From contig CM031873.1 in the NCBI GenBank assembly GCA_018697195.1, positions 4,961,063 through 5,025,062 on the forward strand: 64,000 nt of DNA. The letters are read 5' to 3'. The position numbers and the translations under genes were made by a program. Each line of letters begins with the position of its first letter. Positions within the stretch are counted from its first letter, which is position 1. The notes under the pieces are model-generated. The model did no database searches. It was given only the letters and a program-made list of their open reading frames with translations, and was not told the DNA's origin. This DNA is from Certhia americana (lineage: Eukaryota > Chordata > Aves > Passeriformes > Certhiidae). Positions 14,101 through 60,083 of the stretch are shown here, one piece after another.

Positions 14101-17100
14101 TCATTTTTCATTTTCCAACAGGGCTGGTCCATTTAGTGAGCTCTGAAAGCTTGTATCTTGTTACTGCATCAAGCTGTAACCAGAGCCAGCTGCTGGCCAG
14201 CGCCCCAGCAACCTGCACCCCCTGCAGCCCATTAACCCTGTCCTTCCAAACCAGCACAAAGCCAAACTTCCTTCAGTTCATACCCAGGGCTCCATCAGCT
14301 GAAGAAAGGGCACAAAGAACTCATCCAGGCTGTGGATTTCACTGTTTTAACATCACTGTTAAACAACAGATTTTGTTATCTATTTCTTTTCCCTTCAAAG
14401 CAGAAGTTTTGTTTGTGAAGTGCTTTTAAAGGCAGATGTTTGTTTATAATTGGTGACAGCTCAGGGAAAAGTGATTGTGGCCATTCCCAAACTGGTCCTG
14501 TTCCAGAGCCTGAGCACATCCACCCAGATTGGGTTTCTGGAAGAGCAGTTAGTTCTACCCAGATTTGAATCTCCAGTTTCCCATGAGTGACTGAAGCACT
14601 TCAAAATGCAGTTACAGGATGCATCTGAATATATCTGAATCTGCTGCCTAAAGAGGATTATTCTGCTTTTTGCTGCAAGCACAGTGTGTTTTTTAATAAC
14701 TCCCAGATGCTCAGTAACATGAATTCCATGGGCCAGAAGTCTGCTCTGGAAAAATGCTTCCAGGTGACAGATGAGGTTTAAATATTATTCTCCTCCTCCT
14801 GGCACGCCCTTTATTCCAAACAGGTGCATTAAAACTTCTCTATCTTGCCAAGAGTAGAGAGAAAACAGTGGTTTGAAATCACAATGTTAGAACTTGGAAA
14901 GCTTATTGTGACTTGCCCCATGGCAAAAAAATAACCCACAGGAAAGCTGCAGTCCCAAACAGCATTCTGTATTGGCTTCCCCTCCAGTGAGGAGCTCGGG
15001 CTGAACAGCCAGAGAGGTGCCCCTTCATCAAAACCAACCAGGGCAGATTCCCTGGAATCAAGAGAAAAACCTGAGACAAATATAAAATAAATATCTTCCC
15101 AGCAGAGCTATTTGAGGCAGGCTCCAAATTCCACTCTCCCAATCATTACTTTAACAAAGAATTTTTACATCATTCCTCACTTTCTGTCTCCTCTGACTCC
15201 ACCCACAACTGACACCAACTGACCCTTCTGGAGGTTTTGTTTCTGGCACTATCCAAATACACAATGAGGCCAAATCACAGGATGTACCAGCAACAAGAGA
15301 ACTGCTCCACACAACCTGGCTCCATTATTCAAGGTATAAACTCCAGGTTTATAAACTCCAAGTAGTTCATTCACAATATGTACAAAGAGGCAAAACACCA
15401 GAAAAAAAAAAATCAGGGTTTGAGATTACTATAATTGACTGATGAATTGTTTTTTTTTTTCTCTGTCATGCTTTTTTAATTATTTACTTTTTGCCTATGG
15501 TCAGATTCAGACCTTGGCAAGCCCCAGCCATATAGAAAGACCATGGGAAATCTATTTAAACATGTTTCTAGGTCTCTGATGTTTCCATGAAACTGAGCAA
15601 GCACAACTACAGCATTCTGCAGGTTCAAAGCTAAATCAAGTTACCCAGAAGTGTTTTAGCAAGTTGTAATCAGGGGCCTCCCTTTTTGCTGCACTTTGGA
15701 CTTACAGTAACTGCAACACTTGTTAGCTGTCACAGACCTTGCAGGCTTCAAGCATGGAGGAGAACACTGCCACTTGGTGGAAAAAGGAGATAGGAAACAT
15801 TTGCAGGTGCTTCAAGTACAAATATTTCCACAGGGATGTTCCATCTCTCCCCATCCCAAGTGAATTCCTTAACAGCATGGCTGGTGCAGCTGCACTGGTG
15901 CCCCCACAGCCAACCCCCAGCACGGTAACTGGGCTGCCTCCACACTCCCAGTTTGCTCAGTGCCAGCTGGATCTACAGCTATGACTTAATATTAAAAAAA
16001 AAAACCAAAAGGCCAAAGGAGACAATTCCCTCTTTCACCTGTATTTGAAGATATCTATTAAGGATGACATGGAAGTCTGAAACTGCTGAGTTTCAGACTT
16101 TGCCTCCTACTCTTCAAATCCTCACCTTTCATTTTACCTTTATTTTATTTATTTCCCTTAATTCACATTTTCAGTTCTTGCAGAGTCACTATTGCACAGT
16201 CTACCAAGATACAAAATATTTCTTATTTTTAACACATTCATTACTTCTTTTCTTCCTCACTGAAGCTGAAATGATGCTCTGTGGCCACGTGTGGCTCTCC
16301 TTCAGAAGCACAAAATGCACCTGGACAGCAGCACACAAAACTCACTGAAAGCAAGAGGCTTTTTAAACAAGCCAACATGAAATGTCAGTGACATAATAAA
16401 GCAGCAACCACACAATTCAGTGGTGAGATTTCTGTCATGTATGATTATTCAGATAAGAGCAACTACAGTCTAATTCTGTTTTTTCTCTTTGCCAGAACTA
16501 TTCTTCACTGCCCTGAAGTCCTACAGCCCTTTTAGAGAAGAGAGAAATGCACACACTTGCAACAGGGTCCTACTACACAACTTCAAAAACTTGATTTACA
16601 CCAAATTTATCTTCTAAGGAAATCCTGTAGTTTTATTTCATAGTACACATTTGAATCCAGCAGTTTTTACAGAAACATCTTGCCAACATTTTTACCAAAG
16701 CAAAAATGTAGAGGTAGGTAAAGGATAAAAGTGAGAGATACCCTCTACCTTTCTTTCAAAAAAATTTTCTTTCTTGCAACAAGGAAAGGAGACAATACAT
16801 TCAATTTCCAAGTGCCTGGGAGCCATTTCACACAGTGAGATTTTACCAGCTGCAGTGCAGCTGCCAAGGTTTCCAGCTGTGGATCACTGTAAATCCATTA
16901 GAATATTGTGGGACCTGGAAGAAGGTGCTGCTATAAAACTAATTCAAAGAGAATAGCTAAACACATCCATTTATTTATTTAGGCTTCATCTTAGCCTATC
17001 AAAGCCCTGTGGTAAATCAAATTCTCTACAGAATTTTGCTTTGCAGCACAGTCCTCTGGTTTTTGTAGCAGAGTTTAGGGACTGTCTGCATCCTTGAGGA

Positions 17101-20100
17101 AGCTGCTTAATAAAATAAATGCCTTTGCAATTTCTTCATCACTCAGCATCCCTGATGACCAGGATGAACTGCTTCTACTGAACTAACATAACAAATTTAA
17201 ATACAATTGTCTATATTTTCAAATGGATTTGGTCTTTTGTCCTCTAGCTTTTAGCCTGATCCATGTCCTGTGTGCTCTTAAACAGCTGCTGTTCAGCAAG
17301 GTGAAATCCCAAGATAAAGATGATTTCAACTATTTATGGTAACAGCTATTATCTGGGGATCTTATTTCACTTTTTAAATTTATTTATGACCTTTACTGCT
17401 TCATTGACAAGGACAGAGCTGGAGAGAACTGAATTGATCTGGACACCTTCCATGACCTCTAAGAGCACAGGATCATTTATTCATTAAGTTGCTCTAAATG
17501 AAGAAATTATGTTAGAAGAAACTAACACTGGTCATACAGAATTCTGTACTGGATGCTGCACCTCCCACATCACTGCAAAACAGGTGAGATGCTGTCAGAA
17601 AATTTCAGATCTAGTGCACAACATGACTAAATTCACGAAGGCTGACCTTCATTGTGATTCAGCCTGTGGTCTGTTAACAGCCTTTGGCAGAAGCTAGAAC
17701 TAAAGTCAGAAACACAGGTTAAAGCTTACAAAAGGTGTGGATCTAACTACAGATCACAAAAGAACACCAAGCCATGCTGTTAAGACTTACTCCTCTTGTA
17801 CTGAGATTCCCCACCACCACCAGACCACACTTTCAAATACCTTTAGGTCACCAGCCTCAGGTTTTTCAGTCTCTGAATCGTCATCTTCCTACAAGACAAG
17901 AATTTACAGGATTAAGCTTAAAGAGCAGGCTTGGAAAGTAACTGAACATAGGGCATTCAGCAGCCCAGCAGCAGTGTGAGACCCTCTCCATGGAGGGTAG
18001 CTTTGCCCCACCCACTCATAACCAGAACACTAGTCCTACAGTAAGGGGAAGAAGAGTTTGGTTGGTTTTGGGGGTTTTTGTTGGCAAAAGCATTACTCAG
18101 TAGCAGTTGTCACTACAAAACTCATGCAGCTCTGGAATACTCAGAATTAAGACAACAAGAAGCAGCAGAACTGGGGAAAAAAAATGTGTATTTGATAATT
18201 CCATCCCCTCCAGGTGGTGATTTAAGAGCCTCTCTTCAGCAGTACCCACAGAAAAAGCAGCATTTGCAAGACCTGTGATAGTCCCAAGCATCAGCAACAC
18301 AAACAGGACAAACAGCTGGCCTGCCACCAAGCCAAACATGCAGGCTTGGAGAGGGTCTGGCCTAGCAACAAGATCCAGGGATCCAGGAGACACAACTTCC
18401 TTGCTGGTGCAGAGCTCTTGTGCCTTGCTTGCAGATGCTGTGAACCTCCACAGAAGGGAACACTGACAAATTTCAGGTAATAATCTCCATTTTCTAAAAA
18501 TTTATTTTATGAACCAGAAATAAACCAAAGAACTGGGGGAACTTCTGCCCTGTGAGAGCTTAAAACACTGAACAGAGCACTGTGTGAAAATCCACACCAG
18601 GTGGGCAGGAAGCTCCAGTTTGGTTCCTACTGGCTGCTGTCCCCTCACTGGGCATCCTCCAGGTACCCCTGTTTCTAGACATAAACACATACTCTGGGTT
18701 CAAAACAAATTTGAGGAGCAGAAATTGTTTTTCACGCTCACATAACTCAGCAAAATGGTTTTTCTTTCAAACTTTCCCACAAATATCAATGTTAGCCCCA
18801 AAATAAGAACTTGGTGTTTTGGCTTCAAAAAGGGAAACAAAAGAAAAAGTGAAATGAGAGGTGCAACTGAAAGGGAAGAGTTTATAAGGAATTGCTCACC
18901 TCAAAGTATTGACACATGAGCCAATGACAAGGCAAGCTAGAGACTGACCACACAATAAGTTTTTAATTGACTGAATGCAGGTGCCTCTCTTACAGATGTG
19001 AGACACAAACTCCTTCACTTCAGCTACTCTCCACCTTCCCTGTCTGAAAGTTGCACATATGACAATAATTCAGTTTGGAACTAGAAAAGAACCAACTAAC
19101 TTGGTGTTTACCACAAATGAGATTGCTCTCCCCTCTACAGTCTGTATTATTGAGATAAAAATGATTTTCATCAAAGCAATAATGGGTTGAATTAACTGAA
19201 ACCGCTCTCAAAAACTTCTGACCTAGCAAGGAGTAACAACATTAACAAACAAAGCCCGGAGAACTGGCTCTGAATAAAAACAGGCTTTTCAGTCACTGTT
19301 ACAGTAGTTAAAACACCCACTGAGTTGTACAGAGCAAAGCACAGGACAGCCTGAGTCCACCTCATCCTGGCTTCTAAAAACAGCTCATAACCCCCATAAC
19401 CTACCAGCACAAGCAATGCCGAAGAAGTTTTCAAGTCTGCTCAGAGAATATTTTAATGGAAAAAAAGGGCAGTAACTTGTGCAACCGGCACTGTAACCAC
19501 AAACTTATGCAAGATCCACTCCATTTACAGCCCCTTGACAATACTAACTAAACACATGTAACCTTGGCAAGCACCTGGATCACAAGCAGGGCTCCCTTTG
19601 AACTAGAGACCTCAACGAAACAGAGCCTAGAAGTGCTGGATATAAAAAGAAGAATCACTGAAGCAGTAAAAAAGCTTCCCTGCTTTGCTAAGGGAGACAT
19701 CGGGGCAACAGAACACAACTTAAAGGAGTAACAGGAGACTGGGAAACTTCTTGTCTGCTTCTTGGGCAGACAGATGGCAGAAAATAATGTCTCCTAAGAG
19801 ACTGATTTAACACACACAAAGCAGATTTCAGTGGGGAAAAGTTATAGAAGTAGCCCTGGCTTTTTTTTGCTATGTGGTAGAAGAAAGAACTGGAACAGGG
19901 AGAAGATAACACAGTGGTAAGAAAAAGGGTGATGATAAAGAAAGGAGATGAGAACTTTCCCTTTTCCCCTCCAAACTTATTATTTCACTCCCCCAGACCC
20001 AGGGCAGAACTGCACATCCTTCTGTGTGATGCAGCTGCATTCACACACTGTGAGCTCCATGCCCTGTCTCCCCACACTGTAATTATCTCAGAATTCAGGT

Positions 20101-20992
20101 GAGATCAGACATGCCATGCACCTGTGACAGACAAAAGCCACCCACATGTAGACAGGACACTGTTACATCAAGGGTGATCTGATGCAGGGAGTGGATTGAG
20201 CTACACACAAAAGAGTAATTTAAGACATCACAGAAGTTTATTCTTTTTAATCTACCAGCTGACAGGGTAGTGCTCTTACAAGGTTCTTATATGTCAACTA
20301 CATTTAAAAATTAGCTTTTATTTTGGTGTGGCTGTAACAGCCTTTTTCCCATAAAAGAGTCCAACAACACCAACACAGTGACAAGCAACACGAGCTGTGC
20401 CAAGCTGTTGATGGGTTTCAGGGCAAATTCTTTCTACTTGAAAACAACAAAGTGCAAAGGAGTAGGTGGAAAGTGTTGAAACCCACACCAGGAGTCAGAT
20501 ATTCCGGGTTCCATCACGGGTCGCTATTCGGGGTTTATTTGAAAGAGAAAAGCCTCTACAACCCGTGTAAAGGGTCAAGACAAGCTCCCGGAGCAGGGAA
20601 GTACTTACTGACTGCCTGCTGTTCTCATCGTCCTCCTCTTCGTACCCCTCCTCGTCCCCATCCAGGCGGGTAAAGTCATCTTCTCCGTACCCAACTGACA
20701 CCAGGCCTCCTTTCTCTCCTAAGGAAGAAGAGAAAAGGAAAACGGTGAGGAAAGGGGACATGGCAGCGTGCGGGGCCTTCCTTCCACATAGGGGAAAGCG
20801 CCAGGCCGGCGCGGGCCGCGCGGGGGAACCCTGGCGCCCCAGCCCGCCGCCTGTCCCAGCCCGCTGGCCGGCCTCACCCGTGAGCGCTCCCCCATCGCTC
20901 CCCGCCGTTCCAGCCTCGCTGTCCGACTCCGGGTCCGAGTCCTCGGCGTAAACCGCCAGCGAGGAGAGAACGCTGCGCTTCGCCGCCGCCAT
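5096..20992 (-). CDS. SAP30BP: SAP30BP (SAP30-binding protein / HCNGP), 5' part; coding exons 1-4
   Basis: Nuclear acidic protein that binds the SAP30 subunit of the SIN3-HDAC complex and is also reported in splicing (family knowledge). Four minus-strand coding exons join in frame: 20992-20878, 20718-20609, 17888-17841 and 5138-5096, giving 105 residues of a protein of about 300. Visible signatures are the N-terminus MAAAKRSVLSSLAVYAEDS, an acidic EDDDSETEKPEA segment and the KRDPQELV motif, all close to the human protein. All internal junctions are GT-AG. The start at 20992 is chosen because it matches the human N-terminus and has a strong context (A at -3, G at +4). The reading frame stays open upstream to an ATG at 21118, which I do not favour. 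The remaining exons, starting with the SFSERVRNMSPDE block, were not found in bases 1-5095, so the gene continues past the left edge. It is head-to-head with RECQL5. Confidence 0.93.
5139..17840 (-). other. SAP30BP intron 3 (12.7 kb)
   Basis: Long intron with no coding exon that I can support. It holds a 25-A run at 11481-11505, a short GT run near 5768-5782 and a T run near 15450. The longest open frame (plus strand, 12404-12904, 166 codons) has no recognisable motif and is treated as chance. No full-length repeat element was recognised by eye; old degraded copies could be present. Confidence 0.6.
17841..17888 (-). CDS. SAP30BP: SAP30BP coding exon 3 (48-nt microexon)
   Basis: Residues 76-91, EDDDSETEKPEAGDLK, a direct match to the acidic segment of the human protein. 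The acceptor is CTTGTAG|GAAG and the donor CTAAAG|GTATTT. It is phase 0 at both ends, so skipping it would keep the frame. Confidence 0.9.
17889..20608 (-). other. SAP30BP intron 2
   Basis: About 2.7 kb between coding exons 2 and 3. No further exon, RNA gene or repeat is recognisable. Confidence 0.6.
20609..20718 (-). CDS. SAP30BP: SAP30BP coding exon 2
   Basis: Residues 39-75, starting with the EKGGLVS motif and ending ENSRQS. The acceptor is TTCCTTAG|GAGAG and the donor CAGTCA|GTAAGT. The length of 110 nt restores phase 0. Confidence 0.92.
20878..20992 (-). CDS. SAP30BP: SAP30BP coding exon 1
   Basis: Encodes residues 1-38 plus one base. The donor reads ACGG|GTGAGG. The sequence is rich in Ser, Asp, Glu and Gly. 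The 5' end overlaps a CpG-rich promoter, and the start codon lies inside a YY1-type motif. Confidence 0.92.
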
Positions 20993-20995
20993 CTT
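20985..20995 (-). promoter_or_regulatory. YY1-type site over the SAP30BP start codon
   Basis: The minus strand reads AAGATGGCGGC, the classical YY1 core, with its ATG being the SAP30BP initiator. This arrangement is common just downstream of CpG-island start sites. Confidence 0.65.
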
Positions 20996-21013
20996 CCGCC
21001 TCGGCCGCGGCGC

Positions 21014-21021
21014 ACTTCCGG
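21014..21021 (+). promoter_or_regulatory. ETS-family site
   Basis: ACTTCCGG, which is CCGGAAGT on the minus strand, matches the GABPA/ELK-type consensus. It lies 22 bp upstream of the SAP30BP start codon in the shared promoter. Confidence 0.55.
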
Positions 21022-21115
21022 CGCGTGGGGATGACACACAGGCGCTGTCACCATGGCAACGCTGCCCTTCTTCCGCCCTCAGCGGGCCCGCGGCGCTCCG
21101 GGGCAATCCCTCCGT

Positions 21116-21220
21116 CACGGCCGGAGGTGAAAGTGCTCAGGGAGCTCACGGCCGGAGGTGAAACTGCTCAGGGAGCTCACGGCCGGAGGTGAAACTGCTC
21201 AGGGAGCTCACGGCCGGAGG
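21116..21220. repeat. 31-bp tandem repeat (three copies plus a partial fourth)
   Basis: Units start at 21116, 21147, 21178 and 21209 (partial). Copies 2 and 3 are identical over the unit; copy 1 differs by AAAG versus AAAC in its middle. Each unit carries the palindromes CGGCCG and GAGCTC. The array lies between the two genes of the bidirectional promoter. Confidence 0.92.
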
Positions 21221-21302
21221 GCAAAACCCTCCGCGAGGCGGAGCGTCTCGCGGGAGGAGAGGGAATGAAAAGTGCGCGGTCTGGCCCTTTAATTGAGGCT
21301 TT

Positions 21303-21310
21303 TGACGTCA
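21303..21310. promoter_or_regulatory. Full CRE palindrome
   Basis: TGACGTCA, the perfect CREB/ATF element, lies about 457 bp upstream of the RECQL5 start codon in the CpG-rich region. Confidence 0.7.
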
Positions 21311-21392
21311 TTTTATGGCGCCGTAACAGAACTTGCCGGTTCTGGAGGGAGCGTGGAGGGAGAGAGGGAGGGGGCCGGGACAGGGCGGAGGT

Positions 21393-21426
21393 GGGACACG
21401 GGACACGGGACACGGGACACGGGGGG
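21393..21426 (+). repeat. (GGGACAC)4 heptamer repeat, G-quadruplex candidate
   Basis: Four GGGACAC units followed by a run of six G give five G-tracts of at least three, with 4-nt ACAC loops. This meets the usual intramolecular G-quadruplex pattern. It lies 340 bp upstream of the RECQL5 start codon. Confidence 0.85.
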
Positions 21427-21766
21427 TGCAAGGGCATAGGCGCTGGGAATGAAAGGAGGGTGGGTGAGAAGGAGCCGCCTGTCCCCACACCCCCGTGCGG
21501 GCGGGTTTGGTGAGCACTGAGGGTCCCCCCGCTTTGAGCCCACTCTGCTGTGCCCCACGGAGAAGGGGCTGAGCCAGAGTAAATGTATCGTGGCCCTCTC
21601 CAGTGAGGGGGGGCTGGAGAAGCGTCCCTGAGAGACTGGAAAAAAGGGGGAGTGTGGCAGGGGAGCCGTGCGGGAGGTCGTGCAGGTGTCAGGGGGTCGG
21701 GGCAGAGGAGGGCGGCAGTGCCCGGGTCTAGCTCAGGATCCTCTCGCCATTCACAGCATCCTTAGG

Positions 21767-57822
<36,056 letters not shown>

Positions 57823-58885
57823 TCCCTCCTGTTTGTTGGCTCTTCCTTCCTGCAGCAGCATCACCAGGGGACGTGGAAGAACTCAGCCATGGAAGGTTTT
57901 ATTTCACTGCAGAAATGAGATTCATTTTTCTTTTCCCCACTGCATTTTTGCTCACTTTTGTCCTTAGTGACACACATTCCCAGGGAACCAGTTTTTGTGA
58001 ACTCATGCTGAGTTTCCCCAATAAGTGGGGTGCTGAAACCTTCAAGGACCAAGAGGTGTGAAGCTGTACCTGCTGTGTTTGTTAGGGGCTGCTGCTTTGG
58101 ATGTTCTGCACTGTCTCCAACCTCTACTACCTGCAGCAGTCTGGGCAGGGCTCAGATTTTCCAGCTGGGACTCTGCTTTGGGATGGCACCTTGCTTTCTA
58201 AATGGCTCCTCCCCTTGCTCCCCCTCTCTTATTTCAGTGTCACCAATATGCTACAAGTTCTCATGCTTTGCTCAGGGCTGCTAATGACTAACTCAATGTT
58301 TGAGTTCCTGGATGGAATATTTTCATTTGAAGGGCAGGGGAGGAGCATTTTGTAATTACCACGGAGGTAGTGCTTGCCTTCTAAAGGAGGAGATACTCAG
58401 ATTTTTTTTCTTTTAACGTGAACTTCTTTTACTTTGTCTAGTTCTGTCTGCCCTTTAAGTGGTGATACCTTTTCAGTATTAACCTCTGCAACACTTCCAG
58501 CCTTTGCTTGTAATCCCTAAAGCCATATTTGCTCCCTGTGCCTCACCAAAAATATGCAGTACAGGGGGCAGTGCTGCTGTTACAGCTGGGTAAGGTTCTG
58601 CTGTGACCCTCAAATTGACACTGTGGTACTTCTGCTGCTATGTTTATATAGAACCTGAACATGATTCCCTGGCACAAGTCTTTCCTGTTGGATTTTTGCT
58701 GGGTTTTGCCTCTACTCCATACCTACAAGGGCTGGTGACTCAGGCTCTAGTGCTGCCAGAGGAATGTGCAGCCTCAGAGGCTGCCCAGGGGTTTGGATCA
58801 CTGTATTCCACAGATGTATTTTTTTCAGATGTTATGAAGGGTATATGCAGAACTGATAATAAAGTAATGTTACAACTGGTGTGAA
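57823..58885 (+). other. RECQL5: RECQL5 3' untranslated region (inferred)
   Basis: About 1.06 kb from the stop codon to shortly after the first plausible AATAAA at 58858-58863. No coding potential is supported in it. Confidence 0.6.
58858..58863 (+). promoter_or_regulatory. Candidate RECQL5 polyadenylation signal
   Basis: AATAAA about 1.04 kb after the RECQL5 stop, followed within 20 nt by a T/G-containing stretch. Usage is inferred. Confidence 0.55.
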
Positions 58886-59164
58886 TAGTTCCTGGAAGCT
58901 TTTTCTTACCACTCAGTCACAGAGATTAGTCAGAGGTACGATAAGCAGCACTCAAAGGGAAGCAGCTGCCAGGGAAGATGCTGTAGTTCCCTTTGGCATC
59001 AGCTCATCAGCAAAAGTCTAACTGTGCATCAGGGCTTGCACTAAGCACCCTCAGATCTATCCCCTTCCCTGCCAACAGTGACAACATTTTCCTCAAGCTT
59101 TGCCCATTACCTGAAGTTAAGTTTTCCCAGGTTAGATGTAAGATCTATCATATCATGCCTTCAA
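58886..59164. other. Intergenic gap between convergent RECQL5 and MYO15B
   Basis: About 0.3 kb between the two inferred cleavage sites. No gene or repeat was recognised. Confidence 0.5.
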
Positions 59165-60023
59165 AACATCTCTGTGATTATTTTATTACAATTTCCTAAA
59201 GGGCAGTAAATCCTCAGGTCATTAGGAGAGCTGTGGTAATAAAAATAAATTAAATATTTTTGTACAACCCAAACAATCCAGTATAATACAAGTAGTGTTT
59301 GAAGATGCTTCCTCCATGGGCATGGAGCCATCATTGAAGTCTGACAGCTGCATGGCCATGACTGACTTCTTTATAGTAGAGGGAAGCATATACATATAAT
59401 TATGTCAGTGAGAAATTAATTAACAATAAACTTCCTTACCATTGCAGCTCAATCTGTGCCCCAGTATATGTGTTAATTGTATGATTAACACTGATCTGCT
59501 TTTCAATTAGGATGCTTTCTACAAACTCCTGTTTCACAAATCCCGCTACAGGACCTCTGCCTATCAATTCAGAAACAAATCTGGCTCCTGGAAAACACCA
59601 GCACCCCATGCAGGCATTGCACAGCCTCAGCTAGGCATTGGGAAATACAAATCTCTAGCAAGCATCAGGCTTTGCTCATGATAATTCAAAACAGAAAGGA
59701 GAAGTTGCACTGGACAAAGTTGAAGTGCTTGCTTTGGGTCAGTTGCTCTTTGTTGGAACGGGTTGTGGTGTGGAGAGGCCCTTGGGGTTTGTTTAGCCAC
59801 AGCTTGGATTGTTTCAAGGAAGTGCTTGGGGACTGAATGGCAGGTCATGAGGGTTATGGTCACTCCATCCACAAACATTGTGGTGGCATTCTTAGAAAGC
59901 AGCTGGCTGAGGTCATGAGTGTCTTCTGGAAGAGTTCTCTCTCAAGAGAAGGTCAGGAAGCATTAATCAAGTTCAGAGAAGAGGAAACACTGCTGTTTTC
60001 CTTGGCCATTCTCCTTTTAGGCT
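59165..60023 (-). other. MYO15B: MYO15B 3' untranslated region (inferred)
   Basis: Between the stop codon at 60024-60026 and a candidate minus-strand AATAAA at 59187-59182. No coding potential is supported. Confidence 0.5.
59182..59187 (-). promoter_or_regulatory. Candidate MYO15B polyadenylation signal
   Basis: TTTATT on the plus strand is AATAAA on the minus strand, about 840 nt after the MYO15B stop codon. Confidence 0.45.
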
Positions 60024-60083
60024 CTAGGAGTGCAGCTCTGTTCTATCCAGGATGACAACAATCGTGTGGTACAGTTCTTTGGC
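60024..60083 (-). CDS. MYO15B: MYO15B last coding exon
   Basis: AKELYHTIVVILDRTELHS and TAG stop, the terminal F3 helix. The acceptor is TTTTGACAG|GCC. The open frame in phase with the preceding exon supports this as the true end. Confidence 0.83.
   Translation of the reverse strand, partial: AKELYHTIVVILDRTELHS

Larger units (their letters stand above)
20620..21530. promoter_or_regulatory. CpG-rich bidirectional promoter of SAP30BP and RECQL5
   Basis: The two start codons (20992 minus, 21767 plus) are 775 bp apart and head-to-head. The stretch between and around them is much richer in G+C and CpG than the rest of the window. Recognisable sites are an ETS-type ACTTCCGG, a YY1-type motif over the SAP30BP start, an RFX-like half site CCATGGCAAC at 21051-21060, and a perfect CRE. 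No TATA box is evident, as is usual for housekeeping CpG promoters. The transcription start sites cannot be read from sequence. Confidence 0.8.

Noticed and set aside
20993..21118. In-frame N-terminal extension of SAP30BP to an ATG at 21118
   Set aside because: The extension lies in the promoter region next to the minisatellite, has no counterpart in the human protein, and the ATG at 20992 has a better match and context.
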